The notes under the pieces were generated by a model. The model saw only the letters and a list, made by a program, of their open reading frames with translations. It ran no database searches and had not been told where the DNA came from. A program made the position numbers and the translations under genes. DNA of 11,489 nucleotides from Deltaproteobacteria bacterium (lineage in GTDB: Bacteria; Desulfobacterota; BSN033; UBA1163), in NCBI GenBank assembly GCA_016875255.1, contig VGRU01000109.1, positions 1 through 11,489 on the forward strand, given 5' to 3'. Shown here piece by piece: positions 6,954 through 11,489 of this stretch (the first letter of the stretch is position 1; the number at the start of each line of letters is the position of its first letter).

Positions 6954-8603
6954 TTAGAACTCCTTGAAATTTCCTTCCTCCATGGGGAGGATTTGTTCGG
7001 GTTTCGGCTCCTTCTGAATCGATGGTGGAATCCTTAGGTCCTTTCTTTTAACTCCATTCGTCACTTTACTGATCAACTGCCCTACCTGCCTCTTGCCGTT
7101 GCCACCCGGTTTTCTTGCCTCCGAACTCCTAACGGGCGATTCATGAATCGCCCCTACAGAGACCACTCCATTCCCATTCCCTCCTCCAACCATGGCCACC
7201 AACTCTGCCACAAACCCCTTCATCTGCTCCGCCTGGGCGTTCATCTCCTCGGAGGCCGAAGCCGACTCCTCCGCTGAGGCCGCATTCTTCTGTACCACCT
7301 TGTCCATCTCAGATACCGCCTTGTTGATCTGATCGATCCCCTGCGCCTGCTCATTGGATGCCGCCGAGATCTCTCCGACCAGCTCCCCGACTTTCTTGGC
7401 GCCCGTGGCCACCTTCGCAAAGGCCTCGTTCGTCTTACCTACCGTGTCAGATCCGTTCTTGATCTTCTTGACCGTCCCCTCAATCAAGTTGGCCGTGTTC
7501 TTGGCCGCATCCGCCGCACGCATCGCCAGGTTTCTCACCTCGTCGGCCACTACTGCAAACCCAGCCCCCGCCTCGCCTGCACGGGCCGCCTCCACCGCAG
7601 CATTGAGGGCCAAGAGATTGGTCTGGAACGCGATCTCATCAATCGTCTTGATGATCTTAGCGGTCTCTTCAGAGGCCTGTGAGATCTCTTTCATCGATTG
7701 GGTCAACTCCTTCATGGAGTTATTCGCATCATCTACCACCCTGCTCGTCTCTGTCATCAGGGTATTGGCCTGGTTTGCATTGTCTGCGTTCTGTCTCGTC
7801 ATCGAAGACATTTCCTCAATCGAAGACGACGTCTCCTCGATCCCCGCCGCCTGCTCGGACGCCCCCTCCGCTAACGACTGGCTGGCTGAGGAGACCTGTG
7901 ACGAAGCCGATGCCACCTGATCCGATCCATCCGAAAGACCCTCAACCACACGGTTGATCGGCTTAGTGATGGAGCGAGTCAGAAAAATACCCAAACCCAG
8001 TGCAACCAGAGTTCCCACAATCATTCCTACCAAAGCAATAAGTTCATCAAACTTTCCCGCAGCCAAGGCTTCCTTCTCAAAATCATCTGCAATCTTTTTG
8101 TTGAGGTCGACAAGGCCTAAAAGCAGTTTTTCGCTTTCATAAAAAGCGTTCCTTGCATTTCCATGGGTTAGCGTATGAGCGCCTCTGTAATCTCCCTTCT
8201 TAACCAATTCAATGACCTCCAAGTGCAGTTTTTTCCATGCCTCCCATTTGGGAACAAACTCCTTCCACATATTCTCCTCTTCTTTGGTCTGGGGAAGGGG
8301 TTCGTAGATCTTCCAACCCTCTCCAGCGCGTTTCCATCCATCCTCCAGTTGCGAAGAATATCTTCTTACAAGCTCAGGATTCCTCTCATAAACCAGGACA
8401 CGTTCAGCACCCTGAATGGACGTCTGGGCCTCAGACATGGTTTCAAGGCCAATTATACTTGGTAACCGGACTTCACACGTTTCCTCCAATGCCTCCATGG
8501 TCTGTTCTATGCCTATATATCCAAAGTACCCTACAACCAAAGTTAAGAAAGCTACAATTGAAAAACCTCCAATCAATTTTACACTCATCCTCATATTTTT
8601 CAT
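6954..8603 (-). CDS. Methyl-accepting chemotaxis protein, four-helix-type sensor, C-terminal CheR/CheB-type pentapeptide (MCP B)
   Basis: A 549-residue transmembrane chemoreceptor. TM1 is about residues 11-30 and TM2 about 188-208; the all-helical segment 31-187 resembles the 4HB_MCP_1 ligand domain and lacks the zinc motif of MCP A. Only a first HAMP helix start (SITKPINRV, 211-219) is recognisable. The cytoplasmic hairpin is nearly the same as in MCP A, with tip [20 protein letters not shown] (325-344) and methylation-type sites ([16 protein letters not shown]). After GGGNGNG (473-479) a linker of about 65 residues leads to NFKEF at the extreme C-terminus. This fits the x-aromatic-x-x-aromatic pattern of tethers for CheR/CheB. 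Part of the linker ([10 protein letters not shown]) is encoded by an inserted palindrome. Start is the ATG at 8601-8603, with AAGGAGG 7 nt upstream. It follows cheW B by 58 nt. The ligand is unknown. Confidence 0.96.
   Translation of the reverse strand: MKNMRMSVKLIGGFSIVAFLTLVVGYFGYIGIEQTMEALEETCEVRLPSIIGLETMSEAQTSIQGAERVLVYERNPELVRRYSSQLEDGWKRAGEGWKIYEPLPQTKEEENMWKEFVPKWEAWKKLHLEVIELVKKGDYRGAHTLTHGNARNAFYESEKLLLGLVDLNKKIADDFEKEALAAGKFDELIALVGMIVGTLVALGLGIFLTRSITKPINRVVEGLSDGSDQVASASSQVSSASQSLAEGASEQAAGIEETSSSIEEMSSMTRQNADNANQANTLMTETSRVVDDANNSMKELTQSMKEISQASEETAKIIKTIDEIAFQTNLLALNAAVEAARAGEAGAGFAVVADEVRNLAMRAADAAKNTANLIEGTVKKIKNGSDTVGKTNEAFAKVATGAKKVGELVGEISAASNEQAQGIDQINKAVSEMDKVVQKNAASAEESASASEEMNAQAEQMKGFVAELVAMVGGGNGNGVVSVGAIHESPVRSSEARKPGGNGKRQVGQLISKVTNGVKRKDLRIPPSIQKEPKPEQILPMEEGNFKEF
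7135..7154. repeat. Perfect 20-bp palindrome inserted in the MCP B coding sequence
   Basis: GGGCGATTCATGAATCGCCC is its own reverse complement and is the core of a GTAGGGGCGATTC-type repeat found in many genomes. It lies in frame and encodes AIHESP within the linker between signalling hairpin and pentapeptide of MCP B, where extra residues should be tolerated. Confidence 0.75.
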
Positions 8604-8661
8604 TTTAATCCCTCCTTGTATATTCCCTCTCTTCTACGTTCCGAAGAACTCTTTCTCTGAT

Positions 8662-9174
8662 TTATGCCGCCTTGTCCAAAAAGGTTACTTCTTCCGCGCT
8701 GAGCACCTTGTCAATGTCGAGCAGAATCTTCACCCCTCCGTTCATCTTGGCCATCCCCAGGATGTAGTCCGTATCCAGTCTGGCCCCGAACGTCGGCGTC
8801 TCTTCAATGTCCGTAGCTTTGATATTCAACACCTCCGAGACCGAATCGACTACGATCCCGATCAGCACCGAGCCTCCCTGCCCTGCAATCTCCACCACGA
8901 TGATGCATGTCCGCTCTGTATACGAAGCCTCCTCCATCCCGAACTTCAACCTTAAATCCATCACCGGGATCACCTTGCCCCGAAGGTTGATCACACCCTT
9001 AACATACGAAGGCGTCCTTGGAACGGGCGTGATGGGCATCATCCCGATGATCTCCTTGATCTTGAGAATCCCGATTCCATATTCTTCCCCGGCTAATGAA
9101 AAAGTCAGATACTTCCCCTCACGGTTGGTCATCGCCTTGACCACCTGATCCATCGTCTTTGTCAGCTCTGCCAT
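8662..9174 (-). CDS. cheW: CheW coupling protein, cassette B
   Basis: 170-residue single-domain CheW that should couple MCP B to CheA. The domain landmarks are the same as in the cassette A copy: YLTFSLAGEEYGI, VPRTPSYVKGVINLRGKVIPV and DSVSEVL. About 12 substitutions separate the two, several of them near residues 47-57 (A/P, T/P, A/S, F/Y) and at 83-84 (MG/AS), so any functional divergence is probably subtle. Start is the ATG at 9172-9174, 7 nt past the HTH gene stop, with AAAGGAGGTGA overlapping that stop. It belongs to the same leftward operon as 9182-9635 and MCP B. Confidence 0.96.
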   Translation of the reverse strand: MAELTKTMDQVVKAMTNREGKYLTFSLAGEEYGIGILKIKEIIGMMPITPVPRTPSYVKGVINLRGKVIPVMDLRLKFGMEEASYTERTCIIVVEIAGQGGSVLIGIVVDSVSEVLNIKATDIEETPTFGARLDTDYILGMAKMNGGVKILLDIDKVLSAEEVTFLDKAA

Positions 9175-9181
9175 TCTCTTT

Positions 9182-9192
9182 TCACCTCCTTT
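9182..9192 (-). promoter_or_regulatory. Shine-Dalgarno of cheW B overlapping the upstream stop codon
   Basis: AAAGGAGGTGA on the coding strand, identical to the cassette A site. Its TGA ends the HTH gene and GGAGG is 10 nt before the cheW ATG. That the two cassettes share this exact overlap supports coupled translation. Confidence 0.85.
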
Positions 9193-9391
9193 CCTTTTTT
9201 GTATTTCCTGCCTTTTTATCGTTTCCTTTCTTTGCTTTTCGAATGGCCTTGATCACCTCATCCATATCGAATCGCCAGGAATCCCCGATCTTAAATCCGG
9301 GAAGATTCCCATCGGAAGATAATTTGTAAATCGTCGACTCAGAGAGCTTCAGGTATTGGCCCAACTCCCTGGCCGTCACGATATTTGCCAT
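9182..9391 (-). CDS. Small helix-turn-helix DNA-binding protein (excisionase/HTH_17 family), cassette B
   Basis: 69-residue paralogue of the protein at 2025-2255. The DNA-binding part aligns without gaps: TARELGQYLKLSESTIYKL (helix-turn-helix, 6-24) and NLPGFKIGDSWRFDMDEVI (wing and following helix, 29-47). The sequence FKIGDSWRFDMDE is identical in both. The lysine-rich tail (51-69) is divergent in sequence but also ends in ERR, because it overlaps the cheW ribosome site. Start is the ATG at 9389-9391 with GGGGAG 6 nt upstream. It follows the four-cysteine microprotein by 19 nt. Probably a dedicated regulator of the chemoreceptor cassettes; this role is inferred from position only. Confidence 0.88.
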   Translation of the reverse strand: MANIVTARELGQYLKLSESTIYKLSSDGNLPGFKIGDSWRFDMDEVIKAIRKAKKGNDKKAGNTKKERR

Positions 9392-9410
9392 AGAACTCTC
9401 CCCTTCTCAT

Positions 9411-9635
9411 CTAAGGCTGGAAGGAGGCAATCGACCTCTCCGCCCCTCTCTTCCGCTCTTCGTAAAGAGACCTGATCATCACATCCGGGCTTTCGCAGAA
9501 CCTGACGTCCCCGTCGCAGATCGACCAGATCACGCCAAGACCGCAATACCCGATGCCGCGGCCAAAGTGAAGACCCTCCGGATCCCTGAAATACCGGCAT
9601 CCCCTTTTGTTCGCCATCCCCCTCACCCCCTTCAT
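9411..9635 (-). CDS. Four-cysteine microprotein of unknown function leading cassette B
   Basis: A 74-residue protein that I do not recognise by name. It has four cysteines (C13, C31, C40, C47) with aromatic and glycine-rich surroundings: CRYFRDPEGLHFGRG, GYCGLG, SICDGD, RFCESP. This suggests a small metal-binding or Fe-S fold; no membrane segment or signal peptide is visible. The C-terminal third is charged and helical. The frame also opens at an ATG at 9692, but that codon lies inside the predicted -10 element, and the ATG at 9633-9635 has GGGAGGTGA just upstream, so I start here; an ATG at 9617 (MANKRG) is another option. It is the first gene after the promoter at 9683 and ends 19 nt before the HTH gene. 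Cassette A has no counterpart in its 5' region. Confidence 0.65.
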   Translation of the reverse strand: MKGVRGMANKRGCRYFRDPEGLHFGRGIGYCGLGVIWSICDGDVRFCESPDVMIRSLYEERKRGAERSIASFQP

Positions 9636-9682
9636 CGTCACCTCCCTATCCAAATCCTCTTCTCCAACACATCTCAATATGA

Positions 9683-9710
9683 TTTTCGGCATTTTAGACT
9701 AAAGCCTTTA
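9683..9710 (-). promoter_or_regulatory. Sigma-28-like promoter for cassette B, in a duplicated block
   Basis: On the minus strand TAAA, 16 nt, GCCGAAAA; the FliA consensus is TAAA-N15-GCCGATAA. The block 9671-9730 matches 6520-6580 at about 80%, including both promoter boxes and the downstream CAATAT. Expected transcription start is near 9673, about 38 nt before the chosen start at 9635. The conserved copy upstream of the kinase supports a functional element rather than chance. Confidence 0.55.
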
Positions 9711-9821
9711 GAAAAGATTAAATGGAAAAAGCGGGGAAAAAGGGGAAAATTGTGAATTTTAAGTTTGTAAGCTTAAATAAACCCCTAAGACAATTCCTAC
9801 AACGCCTCATAACCCCTCCTC

Positions 9822-9988
9822 TCCTCCCCTTAACTTAAAGGCTGTGTCGTAATACGATAAATAGAAAAAATGTCATGCTGAACTTGGTTCAGCATCTAAT
9901 AATTCCAAAAACTTACGAGACCCTGAAACAAGTTCAGGGTGACAAAACTATAATTACGACACACCCTCTTAAGGGGAGGAATCTCCCC
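9822..9988. repeat. Outer inverted repeat and hairpin around the 9843-9963 element
   Basis: TCCTCCCCTTAA (9822-9833) and TTAAGGGGAGGA (9969-9980) are perfect 12-bp inverted copies flanking the inner element. GGGGAG/CTCCCC (9973-9988) adds a hairpin with a GAAT loop. Further out, AACGCCTCAT (9801-9810) and ATGAGGCGTT (10072-10081) also pair. The gene-free stretch 9711-10102 is thus mostly nested inverted repeats; I see no coding capacity in it. The inner element may have landed in an older palindrome. Confidence 0.6.
9843..9963. repeat. MITE-like palindromic element with TGTGTCGTAAT ends and two REP-like arms
   Basis: 121 bp bounded by perfect 11-bp terminal inverted repeats TGTGTCGTAAT/ATTACGACACA (9843-9853, 9953-9963). 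Inside, GTCATGCTGAAC...GTTCAGCATC (9872-9896) and ACCCTGAA...TTCAGGGTGAC (9919-9943) are two hairpins facing each other. The design is the same as at 3124-3270 but with different terminal repeats and different arms. Confidence 0.75.
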
Positions 9989-10102
9989 TCTTAGGTTAAG
10001 TCGAATAGACCCGACCACGGGAGGAGGGAAAGGGGGAGTTACCTATCCAACTAACCGTTTATCTCCGATAGATGAGGCGTTACGGAGGCTAAAAATTTAC
10101 GT

Positions 10103-10132
10103 TTGAGTTGACCTGGATATTTATGCTATATT
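10103..10132 (+). promoter_or_regulatory. Sigma-70-like promoter placed for a leaderless transcript
   Basis: TTGAGT (10103-10108), 18-nt spacer, TATATT (10127-10132). Transcription would begin about 7 nt later, at or next to the A of the nucleotidyltransferase ATG (10139). No Shine-Dalgarno sequence lies before that ATG, which fits leaderless translation. AT-rich sequence makes chance matches possible. Confidence 0.5.
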
Positions 10133-10138
10133 TACCAT

Positions 10139-10513
10139 ATGCTTGACCGCCAGATTAAGGACATCGCACAAAGACACGGTACCTTTTTGATCTATCTTTT
10201 TGGTTCGGAAGCCAAAAGGGGGAAGATCTACGTTGAAGGGGGAATGGCCATGCCCCATCCCTTTTCCGACCTCGATGTCGCGGTTTGTTTTGAAAAAGCT
10301 CCTGAAGAACCGATGGAGACTTATGGCTGCCTTTACAGGGAGTTCTCGGAACTATTTTCCCCTTTTAAGGTAGACCTTCTCTTCATGCAGGAGGTAAATC
10401 CGCTCTTTCAGCATGATATCATCAAAGGGATCAGGATTGATGGTCTCGTAAAAAGTCCTCAAAGTGGTCGTTGCGAGCGAAGCGAAGCAATCTCGTATTT
10501 TCTAAGTGCTTGA
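10139..10513 (+). CDS. Minimal nucleotidyltransferase (MNT/KNTase-like) with repeat-derived C-terminus
   Basis: 124 residues with the polymerase-beta-like nucleotidyltransferase fold. The catalytic pattern is visible: LFGSEAKRG (G22-S23), SDLDVAV (acidic pair D44 and D46) and VDLLFM (third Asp, D79). The distance between GS and DxD is about nine residues longer than in typical MNT proteins, filled by KIYVEGGMAMPHP. Such enzymes transfer nucleotides to a partner, often a HEPN toxin; no HEPN gene lies beside it. From about residue 103 the sequence (LVKSPQSGRCERSEAISYFL) is encoded by the palindromic element at 10446-10574, which also supplies the stop, so the original C-terminus is probably lost. 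There is no ribosome binding site; see the promoter at 10103. It may be degenerate or an orphan antitoxin. Confidence 0.75.
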   Translation: MLDRQIKDIAQRHGTFLIYLFGSEAKRGKIYVEGGMAMPHPFSDLDVAVCFEKAPEEPMETYGCLYREFSELFSPFKVDLLFMQEVNPLFQHDIIKGIRIDGLVKSPQSGRCERSEAISYFLSA

Positions 10514-10574
10514 ATTCATGGAATTGCTTCGTCCCTACGCTCCTCGCAATGACAAGTGGTTGGACTTTTTACGA
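10446..10574. repeat. MITE-like palindromic element overlapping the nucleotidyltransferase 3' end
   Basis: 129 bp with perfect 13-bp terminal inverted repeats TCGTAAAAAGTCC/GGACTTTTTACGA (10446-10458, 10562-10574). The inner arms are inverted GTCRTTGCGAG...GAAGCAATYC-type repeats (10468-10494 and 10520-10552). The nucleotidyltransferase stop codon (10511-10513) lies in the central loop. Same architecture as the elements at 3124 and 9843. Confidence 0.82.
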
Positions 10575-10610
10575 ATTCATCATACCTGGTATTGCATGGC
10601 TTTGGGAGGC

Positions 10611-10646
10611 AAAAAAAGGGCTTAGAGGGTCATTCCTCTAAGCCCT
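10611..10646 (-). terminator. Strong rho-independent terminator, probably bidirectional
   Basis: AGGGCTTAGAGG (10617-10628) and CCTCTAAGCCCT (10635-10646) form a perfect 12-bp stem with a 6-nt loop. On the minus strand it runs into seven T residues (10617-10611, the first of which also closes the stem), so it should end transcription of the hybrid kinase gene. On the plus strand GTGATTTTT follows, which may also stop the nucleotidyltransferase transcript. Between here and 10789 I recognise no gene. Confidence 0.85.
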
Positions 10647-10788
10647 GTGATTTTTGGCTCCCCTTGTGCAACTCTTTTCATAACCGTTCTCTTTCTCGCG
10701 CAGTTAACCGAAAGCCTTCAATATCAACGGGTTATCAAAGAGCAGGCCGTTCCCGGTGAGGCAGAAGCGGCGTTGAGAAAGATCTCCC

Positions 10789-11489
10789 TTACTCTCGACC
10801 CAGCGCCTCCCGGATCTTGACGGCCAGGTCCTCCATCGAGAAGGGTTTCTGGATGAAGTGCACGCCTTCGTCCAGCACGCCGTGGTGGGCGATGACGTTG
10901 GCGGTGTAGCCCGACATGAACAGGCGATTGATGCCGGGATAGATGGACATGAGGTTCCTGGCCAGGTCGCGGCCGTTCATCTCCGGCATGACCACGTCGG
11001 TCATGAGCAGGTGGATCGGACCGGTGTGTTCGCGGGCCAGGCGGATGGCCTCGCCCGGGGTCCCGGCTCCGACCACGGTGTACCCCTCCCGCTTGAGCAT
11101 CATGGTGACCATTTCCAGGATCGCCGGCTCGTCCTCCACCAGCAGGACCGTCTCATGGCCGCGCGCGACCGGTTCTTCGGAACCTTTCTCCGCCGGCCGG
11201 ACCGTCTTGGCCGCGTGGCGCGGCAGGTAGATCCTGAAGGTCGTGCCATGGCCCGGCTCGCTGTAGACGTTGATGAAGCCGTTGTTCTGCTTGACCGCGC
11301 CGTACACCGTGGCCAGGCCCAGGCCGGTGCCCTTGCCCAGCTCCTTGGTGGTGAAGAAGGGCTCGAACAGATGGCCGAGGGTTTCCGCGTCCATGCCGCA
11401 GCCGTTGTCGCTCACCGCCAGCAGGACGTACTCGCCGGGCACGAACCCGGCGTGTTCGGCGCAATAGGCTTTGTCTAACGCGGCCGCGC
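10789..11489 (-). CDS. C-terminal part of a hybrid sensor histidine kinase (HATPase + receiver), 5' end outside window
   Basis: The frame is open to the right edge, so this is the C-terminal 233 residues or so of a larger hybrid kinase. Visible: [17 protein letters not shown], then ATPase-domain motifs DNGCGM (G1 box, residues about 27-32), FEPFFTTK (F box) and [13 protein letters not shown] (G2 box). A receiver domain follows (about 114-230), with the acidic pair VEDEP, phospho-acceptor Asp in [12 protein letters not shown] (about D164) and the conserved Lys in FIQKPF (about K214). The histidine-bearing and sensory domains lie outside. An internal GTG at 11440-11442 is not the real start. 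GC content is far above that of the rest of the window, with G/C-ending codons throughout, suggesting transfer or a chimeric join. Transcription should stop at the terminator at 10611-10646. Confidence 0.9.
   Translation of the reverse strand, partial: AAALDKAYCAEHAGFVPGEYVLLAVSDNGCGMDAETLGHLFEPFFTTKELGKGTGLGLATVYGAVKQNNGFINVYSEPGHGTTFRIYLPRHAAKTVRPAEKGSEEPVARGHETVLLVEDEPAILEMVTMMLKREGYTVVGAGTPGEAIRLAREHTGPIHLLMTDVVMPEMNGRDLARNLMSIYPGINRLFMSGYTANVIAHHGVLDEGVHFIQKPFSMEDLAVKIREALGRE

Noticed and set aside
7354..7920. 188-codon plus-strand frame antisense to MCP B (and the similar frame at 270-461 antisense to MCP A)
   Set aside because: It is the mirror of the conserved MCP signalling helices, whose alanine- and glutamate-rich codons leave open frames on the other strand; no ribosome site or family match.
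3124..10574. CRISPR array suggested by many repeats
   Set aside because: The repeats are palindromic, dispersed and differ from each other; there are no regular direct repeats with spacers and no cas genes.
10640..10788. Possible tRNA or integrase remnant between terminator and hybrid kinase
   Set aside because: I could not find a T-loop, anticodon stem or integrase motif; nothing supports a call.
10858..11478. Long plus-strand frame (206 codons) opposite the hybrid kinase
   Set aside because: Typical GC-rich shadow frame; the minus strand carries clear HATPase and receiver motifs.
11480..11487. NotI site at the right edge as proof of a cloning vector end
   Set aside because: The bases are in frame with the kinase and can be native in GC-rich DNA; no vector sequence is visible.

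Overview
The window comes from the genome of a motile, sensory-rich bacterium of about 50% GC. The chemoreceptor style (no obvious HAMP, near-identical signalling hairpins, a zinc-site sensor in the extracytoplasmic position), the many PAS kinases and the REP-like intergenic repeats resemble Desulfobacterota or Nitrospirota. That placement is an inference from style and does not rest on a marker gene.

Almost everything from 1 to 9710 is transcribed leftward. Two paralogous chemosensory cassettes each run: small helix-turn-helix protein (excisionase/HTH_17 type), CheW, methyl-accepting chemotaxis protein. Cassette A (2255 to beyond the left edge) has an MCP with a CZB-like zinc-site sensor. 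Cassette B (9635 to 6954) has an MCP with a four-helix-type sensor and a CheR/CheB-type C-terminal pentapeptide, and a four-cysteine microprotein leads it. In both cassettes the cheW Shine-Dalgarno overlaps the stop codon of the HTH gene. The two CheWs differ at about 12 of 170 residues. Between the cassettes lies a NarX/NarL-type pair: a membrane kinase with three PAS domains (3368-6223) and a LuxR-type response regulator (2451-3083). Sigma-28-like (FliA) promoter candidates lie before cassette A (2321-2347), before the kinase (6532-6559) and before cassette B (9683-9710). The last two sit in a duplicated block of about 60 bp. This suggests two tandem units within a flagellar/chemotaxis regulon. 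No cheA, cheR, cheB or cheY is present, so the cassettes must plug into a core encoded elsewhere.

Intergenic DNA is dominated by palindromic elements of about 120-150 bp (3124-3270, 6256-6392, 9843-9963, 10446-10574). In each, two inverted REP-like arms are enclosed by terminal inverted repeats; at 6256-6392 the arm ends themselves form the terminal repeat. A larger 223-bp inverted repeat sits at the end of cassette B. Some of this repeat DNA has become coding: it supplies the last codons and stop of the kinase, part of the MCP-B linker, and the C-terminal tail of a nucleotidyltransferase.

The right end differs. A rightward, apparently leaderless minimal nucleotidyltransferase gene (10139-10513) is followed by a strong terminator. 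A very GC-rich, leftward C-terminal piece of a hybrid histidine kinase (10789 to the right edge) has base composition unlike the rest.
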